From contig NZ_UGQM01000001.1 in assembly GCF_900454025.1 (NCBI RefSeq), forward strand, positions 372,001 through 436,000: a stretch of 64,000 nucleotides of DNA, read 5' to 3'. This document shows positions 9,585 through 17,232 of the stretch, in pieces (position 1 is the first letter of the stretch; the number at the start of each line of letters is the position of its first letter). The translations under genes and the position numbers were made by a program. The notes under the pieces were generated by a model. The model worked only from the letters and a program-made list of their open reading frames with translations. It had not been told where the DNA came from and ran no database searches. Source of the stretch: Mycolicibacterium gilvum. GTDB taxonomy: Bacteria; Actinomycetota; Actinomycetes; Mycobacteriales; Mycobacteriaceae.

Positions 9585-9880
9585 TGCCCGGTCTACGGTC
9601 GCATATTCGAGTCGGCGCTGCCGGCAATTGCTTATGAGGCCCGAGCACCAGTCGACTATTCGACCGGACGTAGCGATGTGGAGAAACGCCGACGCCGTCA
9701 ACCCAGCAACCCCGACGGATCCGAACATGCCGCGGGCAAACGGTGCCTCGACATTGGCCGACTTGACCGAAGCCGTCGAACTTCCCACCACATGTGTCAG
9801 CGAAGAGTATGGGAGCACGACTACCGCGAGGCTGAACCAACCCAGGTCAAGTCCAGGGACGTGGTGTACGACGTCGTCGT
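9585..9880 (+). other. Unassigned gap between the mce operon and the insertion sequence
   Basis: About 296 bases with visibly lower G+C than the genes further right and no convincing gene. A GTG at 9678 opens a basic, Arg-rich frame (begins VEKRRRRQPSNPDGSEH) that could be the start of a second Mce-associated protein, but it ends after 68 residues at the left end of the insertion sequence. I could not join it to the sequence beyond the element. Confidence 0.5.
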
Positions 9881-9894
9881 GTGATTCTTCGAGG
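9881..9894 (+). repeat. Left terminal inverted repeat of the IS1081-like element
   Basis: GTGATTCTTCGAGG, perfectly complementary to 11174-11187. The next outer base differs between the two ends (T here, C on the other end), which sets the element boundary. Confidence 0.85.
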
Positions 9895-9901
9895 TGATGG
9901 T

Positions 9902-11137
9902 TCAGGCGGTCAGTGTCGCCGGGGTGGCCTCCTGTTCGGTCGGGGTGTCGTTGACTGTGCGTGATTTGCTCAGGACGTCGAGGCCGAGGTAGCGCCGGGA
10001 TTCGGCCCATTCGTCGTGTTGTTCGGCCAGGACGGCTCCGACGAGGCGGATGAGGGCGTTGCGGTCGGGGAAGATACCGACGACGTCGGTGCGCCGGCGG
10101 ATTTCCTTGTTGAGCCGTTCCTGGGGATTGTTGGACCAGATCTGGCGCCAGATCTGTTTGGGAAACGCCGTGAACGCCAGCAGATCCGGCCGTGCCGCTT
10201 CGAGGTGATCGGCGACCGTAGGTAGCTTGTCGTCCAGGGCGTCGATGATCCGGTCATATTGTGCAGCAACGGATTCAGCATCAGGCTGGTCGAACACAGA
10301 GTGCAGCAGGGTGCGCACCCAGGGCCACGACGACTTCGGGGTCACCGCCATCAGGTTGGTCGTGTAGTGGGTTCTGCAGCGCTGCCACGTCGCACCGGGC
10401 AGCGTGGCGCCGATCGCGGCGACAAGCCCGGCATGGGCGTCGCTGGTGACCAGTTTGACCCCCGACAGGCCGCGGGCGGTCAGAGCCCGCCAGAACGTTA
10501 GCCAGCCGGCGCCGTCCTCGGCGGTGGTGACATCGATGCCGAGGATTTCGCGGTAGCCCTCGGCGTTGACCCCGACCGCGATCAGCGCGTGCACGTTGAC
10601 GACCCGGCCGCCCTCGCGGACCTTGAGCACCAGGGCGTCGGCAGCGACGAACGTATACGGGCCGGCATCGAGCGGTCGGGTGCGGAAGGCCTCGACGGCG
10701 GCGTCGAGCTCTTTGGCCATCACCGACACCTGCGACTTCGACAGGCTGGTGATGCCGAGGGTTTCGACGAGCTTGTCCATCCGCCGCGTCGAGACACCGA
10801 GTAGGTAGCAGGTGGCGACCACGGTGGTCAGGGCCCGCTCGGCGCGTTTGCGGCGTTCCAGCAGCCAGTCCGGGAAGTAGGAGCCCTGGCGCAGCTTCGG
10901 GATCGCGAGATCTAATGTGCCTGCGCGGGTGTCGAATTGGCGGTGCCGGTAGCCGTTGCGGGAGTTGGTCCGCTCGGTGCTGCGTTCGCCGTAGCTGGCG
11001 CCGCACAGGGCGTCGGCTTCGGCACCCATCAGGGTGTGGATGAACGTGGCGAGCAGCTCGCGCAGCACGTCGGGATGTGTGGTGGTGAGTCGTTCGGCCA
11101 GCACGGTGGGCAGGTCGATATTCTGGGCAACGGTCAT
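9902..11137 (-). CDS. IS256-family transposase, IS1081-like
   Basis: DDE transposase of 411 residues, close to the 415 usual for IS1081. The catalytic residues are seen in order: Asp in VAADALVLKV, Asp in VTSDAHAGL, and Glu in the IS256 signature NNPQERLNKEIRRRTDVVG near the C-terminus. The frame is intact, and the ATG at 11137 has an AAAGGAA ribosome site, so it could be active. It reads opposite to the mce operon and ends about seven bases inside the left inverted repeat. Confidence 0.95.
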   Translation of the reverse strand: MTVAQNIDLPTVLAERLTTTHPDVLRELLATFIHTLMGAEADALCGASYGERSTERTNSRNGYRHRQFDTRAGTLDLAIPKLRQGSYFPDWLLERRKRAERALTTVVATCYLLGVSTRRMDKLVETLGITSLSKSQVSVMAKELDAAVEAFRTRPLDAGPYTFVAADALVLKVREGGRVVNVHALIAVGVNAEGYREILGIDVTTAEDGAGWLTFWRALTARGLSGVKLVTSDAHAGLVAAIGATLPGATWQRCRTHYTTNLMAVTPKSSWPWVRTLLHSVFDQPDAESVAAQYDRIIDALDDKLPTVADHLEAARPDLLAFTAFPKQIWRQIWSNNPQERLNKEIRRRTDVVGIFPDRNALIRLVGAVLAEQHDEWAESRRYLGLDVLSKSRTVNDTPTEQEATPATLTA

Positions 11138-11173
11138 CGCGTGGTTCCTTTGCTCGAGTGACTTTGACGGGTC

Positions 11174-11187
11174 CCTCGAAGAATCAC
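11174..11187 (-). repeat. Right terminal inverted repeat of the IS1081-like element
   Basis: Complement of GTGATTCTTCGAGG, matching 9881-9894 without mismatch. It lies 37 bases upstream of the transposase start. Confidence 0.85.
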
Positions 11188-11523
11188 GCGATGACCCTCA
11201 ATCAGTCGGCTACGACACGCCGGTACCGCTAATCAGGTCCGACTCATACACCACTCTGCTGGACGCAACCCCAACCCAAGCGGTCCACGCCACCCATGAC
11301 GCCTGGAACACTGATATCGCGGCGCGCAGAGACGCATTCACGGTCAGAACAAAGTTCGCCTGATCACGGCTGCCCGCTACATCATGTTAGCCGTGTCCAC
11401 CCACCATGATCGAGGCGAAAGCGAGCGACACCGCCTCTACGGTCGGGTCACATTGCAAGGGCCGAGCATTGCTGATGTCGAAGTGCAACCACGGGAAGAA
11501 CGGACCGCCGAGGAGATCGCCCG
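11188..11523 (+). other. Non-coding or decayed stretch right of the insertion sequence
   Basis: About 336 bases with no recognisable gene. A short frame entering from the element ends at 11363 (tail DAWNTDIAARRDAFTVRTKFA in meaning, not assignable to a family) and may be the end of a gene cut by the insertion. The last 20 bases hold the GAGGAG ribosome site of the next gene. Confidence 0.45.
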
Positions 11524-12039
11524 ATGAGGGTAAAGGCCGCAATGCAACGCTACGCCGTCACGCCAGCGGTGATGCTGGTTACCGCCACCACGCTGTTAGT
11601 GACCTCGCCTGCTGCCTCCGCTGACAACAAGCGGCTCAACAACGGCGTCTTCGCCAACATTTACACCGCTCAACACCAGAACGGCTGTACTACAGAACCC
11701 CGGTTGGACGAACGTCTCATCGAAGCTGCGCGACGGCACACGTTCGACGTGCGCGACAACCGTTTCGTCGACGGCGACATCGGTTCGGACGGGTCCACGC
11801 CGCAGGACCGAGCCAACGCGGCCGGCTTCCAAGGCAAAGTGGCCCAAACGGTGGCGATCAACCCCGCCCTGTCCATAAACGGAATCGAGATCCTCAACCA
11901 GTGGTGGCACGACGCCCACGCGCGCGCGATCATGCAGGACTGCGCCAACACGGCCATCGGAGTGTGGTCTGAGAACAGCCTTGACCGCAGCGTGGTGGTC
12001 GCGGTCTACGGCCAACCCGGCAACGCCCCAATCAAGTAA
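11524..12039 (+). CDS. Secreted CAP (SCP/PR-1) domain protein
   Basis: The 171-residue product has a Sec signal peptide (about residues 1-33, cleavage after ASA) followed by one CAP-superfamily domain of about 130 residues. The helix-1 pattern with Asn-Asn, the conserved Arg-Leu-Asp-Glu-Arg-Leu stretch, GIEILNQWWHDAHARAIM and a final GVWSEN...VVVAVYGQP strand fit CAP proteins such as Rv1566c-type secreted mycobacterial members. CAP proteins bind lipids or act in the cell envelope; the ligand is unknown. The start ATG at 11524 has a GAGGAG site nine bases upstream. It is followed by two further small genes on the same strand, and may be a cargo of the adjacent mce region. Confidence 0.8.
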   Translation: MRVKAAMQRYAVTPAVMLVTATTLLVTSPAASADNKRLNNGVFANIYTAQHQNGCTTEPRLDERLIEAARRHTFDVRDNRFVDGDIGSDGSTPQDRANAAGFQGKVAQTVAINPALSINGIEILNQWWHDAHARAIMQDCANTAIGVWSENSLDRSVVVAVYGQPGNAPIK

Positions 12040-12060
12040 ACGAGTAATGGAGGTACCGCG

Positions 12061-12288
12061 ATGACCCGAAAAACTGCGAAGAGGCAAGCTAGCGGTCGCC
12101 AGGCGATCGTCTGCGGTACGTGCGCGAGGGTCACCCGCGCAGAGCAAAACCGCGACACGATGGATGGCGTCGGCGCCCGTGCGGAAAACCAGACGCCACC
12201 CTGGAATCACTCAGCACCCGAACTGAGCCCGACACCAGTTCGTATGCTCCAGATTTCACTGGCGCAGTACTGGACTACTCACGAATGA
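12061..12288 (+). CDS. Small hypothetical protein
   Basis: A 75-residue frame starting at an ATG with a strong GGAGG site (12049-12053), only 21 bases after the CAP gene. The start region is basic (begins MTRKTAKRQASGRQAIVCG) with two Cys, and the rest has no recognised domain or signal peptide. The good ribosome site argues that translation starts here, but the protein sequence looks unstructured and the frame may be a decayed remnant of a longer secreted protein. I do not recognise a family. Confidence 0.35.
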   Translation: MTRKTAKRQASGRQAIVCGTCARVTRAEQNRDTMDGVGARAENQTPPWNHSAPELSPTPVRMLQISLAQYWTTHE

Positions 12289-12503
12289 CCGACTGGATCT
12301 TGCCGCGTGTGGTGACGGCTATCAATTGTCGGAGGCGGACGTCATCGAAGCGTCTACACCCGACATTCGTGCCCGAAGAGCTAGGCGGCGCGGCGTTGTC
12401 GGGCGAGCGATACGGACGTGGTCCGACAGCGTCTCCGGCGAGGGTCTGGCCCCGCACTTATCACCGCCGACGTAGCCACAACGGATATGTGTGCGCTCAA
12501 GCA

Positions 12504-12965
12504 ATGTCAGCACAACGAAGTCGGCACTTGCTGCTCCACGCGGTGGCGCTGGCGACGTTGGGGTTTGCATCGACCGTTTTCGGCCCCGCGGACACAATAG
12601 TGACGGCAAGGCCCTCGCCGAGCCCGGCAGACAAACCTTCGTGCGCCTACACGTTGTCCCTGCCCCAGCTGGTTGAGGTTTCGGGCGCCAACATGGTGAC
12701 CGCAACCGTTACTCCATACCCATGCACCGGGTCCATTGTTCCCACCCGGCAAGTCGTCTGCATCAACGCAGAAGGAAGCTCCGGCGCCGGTCAATGTGCG
12801 AGCCGCCCCGCTGAGTCTACCGCGCAGGTGTACTTCACCCCGTACGTTCCGGGGGCCACGTACATCTCGAGCGGCAAGGGCTGCGGCGTGGAGCTCGCCC
12901 GGACCGCGGGCGGCCCCCAGAGCGCGGTCTGTGTAGGCCTGGGCCCATATTCGGCCGTCTTGTGA
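12504..12965 (+). CDS. Small secreted protein of unknown function
   Basis: 153 residues with a clear Sec signal peptide (hydrophobic LLLHAVALATLGFASTVFG) and a mature part with six Cys spread over about 115 residues (SCAYTL, PYPCTG, VVCINAE, GQCASR, KGCGVE, AVCVGL), suggesting a small disulphide-bonded, beta-rich extracellular protein. The frame is open far upstream (from 12120), but the signal peptide places the start at ATG 12504 or GTG 12489. Neither has a good ribosome site. I do not recognise the family. It lies with the CAP protein in the islet right of the insertion sequence. Confidence 0.62.
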   Translation: MSAQRSRHLLLHAVALATLGFASTVFGPADTIVTARPSPSPADKPSCAYTLSLPQLVEVSGANMVTATVTPYPCTGSIVPTRQVVCINAEGSSGAGQCASRPAESTAQVYFTPYVPGATYISSGKGCGVELARTAGGPQSAVCVGLGPYSAVL

Positions 12966-13218
12966 CTATTCGCGAAACGATCGCATAGGCGTCACCGACG
13001 CTAGCGATCGACGCGGCAATCCCCTCCAGGACAAGGTTTTCCGCGAACGCGATCGACGACTAGCAGCTTGCAGGAACGACTCCGCGCGAGATGTCAGCGG
13101 TGACACCGTGCGATTTCTGGGACAACCGTTCGGTTCTAGGATTCGACATTTAGATGGCAAAGCCCGGCCGGCATTTCAATGGCAATGCCACGGTTGTACC
13201 TGGTCGACGCGCGGACAA

Positions 13219-13243
13219 ATGACACGCAATTTGGCAACCTACA
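13219..13243 (+). repeat. 25-bp imperfect direct repeat, copy A
   Basis: Matches 15036-15060 at 22 of 25 positions, with core CACGCARTTTGGCAACC. Together with copy B it brackets the decarboxylase gene at a distance of about 1.8 kb. Copy A overlaps the left arm of the palindrome. Confidence 0.7.
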
Positions 13244-13260
13244 GCTGCTGTAGGTTGCCA
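13232..13260. repeat. Perfect 29-bp palindrome
   Basis: Two 14-base arms, TGGCAACCTACAGC and its exact complement, separated by a single T. No T-run follows, so it is not a standard terminator. It could be an operator for a dimeric regulator or the joined ends of a mobile element. It lies 234 bases upstream of the decarboxylase start. Confidence 0.75.
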
Positions 13261-13300
13261 TTCGCGATGGCGGCAGTTGGCAATTCCCAAAACGTTGACG

Positions 13301-13414
13301 TGGGTGAACGCCGAGCTGACGGTGGCGATGGACTGGTACAGCCGCTGCATCACCGGGTTGCGGCTGACCCCGCTGTCGACGAAATCCATTGACGCGGCAG
13401 CGGTGTGCGACCCC
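13301..13414 (+). pseudogene. Remnant of a DDE integrase/transposase catalytic domain
   Basis: About 38 codons on the plus strand translate to a typical retroviral-integrase-fold strand and turn: an Asp-centred LTVAMDWYSRCITGLRLTP followed by the STKSIDAA motif. This pattern surrounds the first catalytic Asp of Mu/IS3-like transposases. Neither the rest of the domain nor any N-terminal DNA-binding part is present, so it is a fragment. It abuts the decarboxylase gene and supports arrival of that gene with a mobile element. Confidence 0.55.
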
Positions 13415-13493
13415 GGCGGTCGTGCCCGACACCCTGGGTGTGGATCACGGCACCCCTGTGCACGACACGAACTCGAGAACAAGGATGGTTTCA

Positions 13494-14912
13494 ATGGATC
13501 AGCATTCTGCCCCGGTTGGAACCGACGACGTGTACGCGGCTCTGCCAAGGGCGTTGGAACTGGCGACCGAATACCTCCAGGGTCTGCCACACCGGCCGGT
13601 CGACGCGAAGACGAGCTATGACCAGGTCGTCGACGCACTGAGCGGCCCGCTGCCCGACCAAGGTACGAATGCGGTCGCGGTAGTCGAGCGGTTGGCCGCC
13701 ACTCTCGGTCCGGCAACCATTGCGTGCGCCGGCCCTCGCTACTTCGGCCTCGTCGTCGGAGGAACGCTACCCGCGGCGCTGGCTGCCGACTGGCTGGTTT
13801 CGACCTGGGACCAGACCGCGTACAGCCGGATGTCGTCGCCGGCCGGCGCTGCGATCGATGCCGTCACCGAGCAGTGGGTTCTCGACGCTCTCGGGCTGCC
13901 CCCGCGCGCGGCCGTCGGGTTCGTCACCGGAGCCACGGCGGGAAACGTCGTCGGGTTGCTTTCCGCACGGCACGTTCTCTTGGCGCGGCAAGGCTGGGAC
14001 GTCGAGGCCGATGGGCTCGCCCAGGCGCCCCGTGTTCGCGTACTCGTGGGCGACGAGGTCCATCCCTCCGTACTGCAGGCGTTGCAGATGATCGGTCTTG
14101 GATCGCGCCGCGTCGAGCGCGTAGCAGTCGACGCACAAGGAGCGATGAGAGCCGACGCGCTCGCCGACGCGCTCGCCGCCGACTCCGACCCCGCCATCGT
14201 GTGCGCACAAGTCGGCAACGTGAACTCCGGAGCATGCGACCCGATGTCAGAGATCGTCGCGGCGACCCACGAGCACGGCGGCTGGATTCACGTCGACGGC
14301 GCATTCGGACTATGGGCTAGCGCATCGCCGCGACTGTCGGCACACGTCCGAGGTGTCGAGCTGGCCGATTCCTGGTCGACCGACGCACACAAGTGGCTCA
14401 ACGTCCCCTACGACTGCGGCCTGGCCATAGTCGCCGATCCCCAAGCTGCCCGCTCCGCACTAGGCGCCAACACCAGCTATCTGCCCACAAGTGCCGAGCG
14501 CGAACCCGGCGTCCTGGTGCCCGAGATGTCCCGGCGTGCACGCGCGGTACCCGTCTACGCAGCATTCGCGTCGCTAGGCAGGCAGGGGTTGCGACAACTG
14601 ATCGAACGCTGCTGCGAGCATGCCCGCCGCCTGGCCGAGACGATGCAAGCCTCCGACGGCTTTTCTGTATGCAACGACGTGGTGCTCAACCAGGTCCTGA
14701 TCCGTGCCGACGACAGCGACGAGCGCACCTGGCATGTAGCTGAACACGTGCGACGCAGCGGAGAGGCGTGGGTCGCGGGAACCGAATGGCACGGTCGAGC
14801 GGCGATACGCGTGTCCTTCTCCAACTGGGCGACTGCAGACGACGACGTCGACCGTCTCGCTGAAGCGCTGCGGCAATCGCTGGCGGCGGCGCGTAAGGCT
14901 CAGCAGGAGTAG
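13494..14912 (+). CDS. PLP-dependent group II decarboxylase-like protein
   Basis: 472-residue cytoplasmic fold-type I enzyme of the aromatic amino acid/glutamate/diaminobutyrate decarboxylase superfamily. The PLP Lys is Lys300 in STDAHKWLNVPYDCG. The active-site His-Val-Asp-Gly-Ala (WIHVDGAFGLWA) and the phosphate-binding VTGATAGN are present. Substrate cannot be told from the sequence; an aryl or aliphatic amino acid is likely. ATG 13494 (AAGG site six bases upstream) is preferred over ATG 13485, which leaves no room for a ribosome site. No partner gene lies nearby; the gene stands alone between two 25-bp direct repeats, so it looks acquired. Confidence 0.88.
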   Translation: MDQHSAPVGTDDVYAALPRALELATEYLQGLPHRPVDAKTSYDQVVDALSGPLPDQGTNAVAVVERLAATLGPATIACAGPRYFGLVVGGTLPAALAADWLVSTWDQTAYSRMSSPAGAAIDAVTEQWVLDALGLPPRAAVGFVTGATAGNVVGLLSARHVLLARQGWDVEADGLAQAPRVRVLVGDEVHPSVLQALQMIGLGSRRVERVAVDAQGAMRADALADALAADSDPAIVCAQVGNVNSGACDPMSEIVAATHEHGGWIHVDGAFGLWASASPRLSAHVRGVELADSWSTDAHKWLNVPYDCGLAIVADPQAARSALGANTSYLPTSAEREPGVLVPEMSRRARAVPVYAAFASLGRQGLRQLIERCCEHARRLAETMQASDGFSVCNDVVLNQVLIRADDSDERTWHVAEHVRRSGEAWVAGTEWHGRAAIRVSFSNWATADDDVDRLAEALRQSLAAARKAQQE

Positions 14913-15035
14913 GGCCAAGGCTGAGGCTTAGCCGCGCCGTATGGCTGACGTGGCCAGATCCGCCATGTGGATGGCAATACTCCTCCGCCATCTCTTTGGC
15001 AAGGCAAGAGAAGCGGCAGGCCACACGACCGGCGG

Positions 15036-15060
15036 ATGTCACGCAGTTTGGCAACCCACA
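15036..15060 (+). repeat. 25-bp imperfect direct repeat, copy B
   Basis: Second copy of the repeat at 13219-13243 (22 of 25 bases equal). Its last base is two bases before the complement of the ephA stop codon, so the islet appears to end at the 3' end of ephA. Confidence 0.7.
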
Positions 15061-15062
15061 CG

Positions 15063-16028
15063 TCAGGACGCGGTCGAGGTCGACAGCAGGTCAAGCAGTG
15101 CTGCGTTGACGATGTCGGGTCGCTCTTGCTGAATGCAGTGTCCGGCGCCGGGGACGATGATCTCCCGGTAGGGGCCGGTGACCACCTCGCGGCTGCGGTC
15201 GGTGCGGGTGAACGTCAGCACAGGATCGTCGGCGCCTGCGATGAACAAGGCGGGGGCCGTAATGGTGGAGGTCGGTGGGCGAGAAGTCAGCTCCCAATTG
15301 CGGTCGAAGTTGCGATACCAGTTCAGCGCACCGGTGAATCCGGTGCGGAGGAATTCGCCTACGTAGACGTCGAGCTCGTCCTGTGGCAGCCATGGCGGCA
15401 GCTCAGTGGGTTCGGGGAGCCTGTCGACATAGCCGTGTGGCCCCGGGCGTTGCATGGTGGCGAGCTGGTCGCGATCGAAGTGGGGTGCGGCGAGGACGCG
15501 GCGCACGGTGGTCGCGGTGTCCCGGCTCAGCTCCGCGTCGGCGACACCGGGCTGTTGGAAGTAGAGAAGGTAGGAGAAGTTCGCGCCTGCGGCGTCGCGC
15601 CAGATGTCGGTGGGCGGCCTGCGCGGTCGGGGTACCGGCGGGCCGCTGAGGCCGGCTACTGCAGCCACGCGCTGCGGATACAACAGCGGGAGCGTCCAGG
15701 TGACGATCGATCCCCAGTCATGGCCGACGAACGCCGCCTTCTCGACGCCGGCGTCATCGAGCAGGCCGATGAGATCGGCAGTCAGTTGGTCGATCGCGTA
15801 CGCGTCGACCTCGGCGGGTCGGGAGGATCCGCCGTAGCCACGTTGGTCGGGGGCCAGCACGTGGTACCCGGCGGCGGCGAGCACACCGATCTGGTGGCGC
15901 CACGAGAAGGCGAGCTCCGGAAAGCCGTGGGCCAGCACGACCAACGGACCACCAGGAGTGCCCGCCTCCAGCGTGCGCAACTGCACACCGTTGGTGGAGA
16001 TCATGCGCTCGCGCACGCCCGGGATCAT
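15063..16028 (-). CDS. ephA: Epoxide hydrolase, alpha/beta-hydrolase fold
   Basis: 321 residues, the same size as M. tuberculosis EphA (Rv3617), which it resembles closely from memory. It hydrolyses epoxides to diols. Visible motifs: oxyanion-hole HGFPE (34-38), nucleophile Asp104 in VGHDWGS, lid residues in NWYRNFDRNWE, and catalytic His297 in GAGHCIQQE. The ATG at 16028 lies seven bases after the stop of the SpoIIAA-like gene, so the two are likely co-transcribed. Mycobacterial Eph enzymes are linked to lipid and xenobiotic detoxification. Confidence 0.93.
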   Translation of the reverse strand: MIPGVRERMISTNGVQLRTLEAGTPGGPLVVLAHGFPELAFSWRHQIGVLAAAGYHVLAPDQRGYGGSSRPAEVDAYAIDQLTADLIGLLDDAGVEKAAFVGHDWGSIVTWTLPLLYPQRVAAVAGLSGPPVPRPRRPPTDIWRDAAGANFSYLLYFQQPGVADAELSRDTATTVRRVLAAPHFDRDQLATMQRPGPHGYVDRLPEPTELPPWLPQDELDVYVGEFLRTGFTGALNWYRNFDRNWELTSRPPTSTITAPALFIAGADDPVLTFTRTDRSREVVTGPYREIIVPGAGHCIQQERPDIVNAALLDLLSTSTAS

Positions 16029-16035
16029 GGTTGGC

Positions 16036-16404
16036 TTACTCCGCGGCCCACCTCTTGGCCTGCTCCAGTTCGTCGAGGCCGAACAAGGCGACTTCGCCGG
16101 GGACCATCCACGCCAGCGCGTGCATCGTGTGGATCACCCATTCCTTGTCGGTGACCACGGCGACGCGTTTGAAGGCAGAGTGGTGATGGATCAACGTCCC
16201 GAAGCCCATTTTGAGGTCCTCTGTCAGCCCGCCGGGGCCGAAGCCCTCGTAGTTGGGCGCGATGACCTCGACGATGCGCACTTCGCCTGCCTTCAGCATC
16301 TTCTCCATGGTGGGCCTGAAGTTGCGCAGGTCCTCACCGCTGGCCCGTCCGGAAACCCTGAACCCGGACACACCCTCGGGCATGTCGGGCAGCGTCTCGA
16401 TCAT
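16036..16404 (-). CDS. SpoIIAA-like (STAS-related) protein
   Basis: 122 residues matching the SpoIIAA-like family (lipid-binding/STAS-related fold, often annotated STAS/SEC14). The motif pattern ends in the conserved VSDKEW-like VTDKEWV and a C-terminal LDELEQAKRW helix. The start ATG at 16404 has an AAGGAG site; the frame is open farther upstream, but that part is not conserved-looking. It precedes ephA by seven bases. Family function is unsettled; members bind small hydrophobic ligands or act as anti-sigma-type modules. Confidence 0.85.
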   Translation of the reverse strand: MIETLPDMPEGVSGFRVSGRASGEDLRNFRPTMEKMLKAGEVRIVEVIAPNYEGFGPGGLTEDLKMGFGTLIHHHSAFKRVAVVTDKEWVIHTMHALAWMVPGEVALFGLDELEQAKRWAAE

Positions 16405-16639
16405 CGGAGACTCCTTTCCGCCGGTCCGTAGGGGAACTGCCCCCGACGCGCAGCACGGCTCGCCGCGTTCCATTCTCGAAGGATCGACGGTCGCGGCGCC
16501 AGGGCCATTGGTCCCGGGTCGGATTCGGAGGTTAGGAGGGCCGGAGCAGGGGAACCCGTACTGCGAGGCGCGCTCGGTGCGTACACCGCTCGTACGCACA
16601 GTCCTGTTGCGCCCCAACCGAATCCAGAAGAGGTGTGTC

Positions 16640-16936
16640 ATGAATCGTTCCCTGTTCGTGGCCGGCGTCGGATCGGCAGCGGCCGCGTTGGCACTGGGAC
16701 TGTCCGGTGTCGCGTCGGCCGAACCCGAGGATCCGGCCCCTGTGGTGGACGGCACGGCCGCGGAGGCGCCATCCGCCGCCGACGAGGTGGCCGCGCTGCG
16801 AGCCGAAGGTAAGAGTGTCCAGGTCATCGGCAACGACAACGGAATGCTGGCGAACTGCGACGTCGTCAACACCACCGAAGGCGGCGAGGCCAACACGGTG
16901 GTGATGGAGGTCGACTGCGGCCTCAATTACCCGTAG
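16640..16936 (+). CDS. Small secreted protein
   Basis: 98 residues with a Sec signal peptide (residues 1-27, cleavage after ASA), an acidic Pro/Ala-rich stretch and a compact C-terminal part with two Cys (LANCDVVNT and VDCGLNYP) likely to form one disulphide. This layout is common to a family of small secreted mycobacterial proteins of unknown function. Start ATG 16640 is set by the signal peptide. A strong hairpin follows directly, so it is transcribed alone. Confidence 0.8.
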   Translation: MNRSLFVAGVGSAAAALALGLSGVASAEPEDPAPVVDGTAAEAPSAADEVAALRAEGKSVQVIGNDNGMLANCDVVNTTEGGEANTVVMEVDCGLNYP

Positions 16937-16945
16937 CGCTGAGCA

Positions 16946-16996
16946 CACACGACGAAGGCGCGGCGCCCCCTGGGGACGCCGCGCCTTCGTCGTGTG
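16946..16996. terminator. Strong hairpin, bidirectional terminator
   Basis: Two perfect 20-base arms (16946-16965 and 16977-16996) around an 11-base loop, lying between two converging genes (stops at 16936 and 17013). There is no T-run, as is common in mycobacterial terminators. Confidence 0.85.
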
Positions 16997-17012
16997 GTGA
17001 TCGTCGGTCGAC

Positions 17013-17147
17013 TCAGTCCTCGTCGGGTTCGGCGACCTCCGGGGCGACCTCACGTGTCGCCATACCGCCCTCGCGGCCGTGGTCGGCGGGGCCGGGCGGG
17101 GTCGGATCGTGCGCTTCGGTCGACTCGTCCTTCGAGTGTCTGCCCAT
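17013..17147 (-). CDS. Small hydrophilic MGRHS-type protein
   Basis: A 44-residue, highly charged protein starting MGRHSKDESTEAHDP. The N-terminal MGRHS motif is known from several small or membrane-linked mycobacterial proteins. GGAGG lies about nine bases upstream of ATG 17147. No domain, signal or membrane helix. Function is unknown. The gene ends opposite the strong hairpin. Confidence 0.55.
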   Translation of the reverse strand: MGRHSKDESTEAHDPTPPGPADHGREGGMATREVAPEVAEPDED

Positions 17148-17232
17148 GGTGATGTGGCCTCCGTTCTGTCGTCGCACCGGGTACCCCGATCGTCGGTGAA
17201 TCAGACGTCGGCCGGGGCGTACGCTGCTGCTC

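Larger units (their letters stand above)
9881..11187 (-). mobile_element. IS1081-like insertion sequence, IS256 family
   Basis: A 1307-bp element bounded by perfect 14-bp terminal inverted repeats, GTGATTCTTCGAGG at 9881-9894 and its complement at 11174-11187. It contains one full-length transposase gene. Beyond the repeats, the flanks (GTCGTCGT on the left, GCGATGAC on the right) do not match, so no 8-9 bp target duplication survives. This suggests an old insertion, a later recombination, or that the true ends extend slightly further. It sits directly behind the mce operon. Confidence 0.88.
12966..13493 (+). other. Gene-poor stretch with palindrome, repeat and transposase remnant
   Basis: About 530 bases before the decarboxylase gene without an intact gene. 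It contains several ATGGCAA/TTGGCAA words, one copy of a 25-bp repeat (13219-13243), a perfect 29-bp palindrome (13232-13260) and a short DDE-transposase remnant (about 13301-13414), all listed separately. Confidence 0.6.

Noticed and set aside
14915..14935. Terminator after the decarboxylase (GGCTGAGGCTTAGCC)
   Set aside because: The stem leaves almost no loop and no T-run follows.
14967..16154. 395-residue plus-strand open frame opposite ephA
   Set aside because: Antisense of a clear epoxide hydrolase; no domain pattern and no ribosome site.
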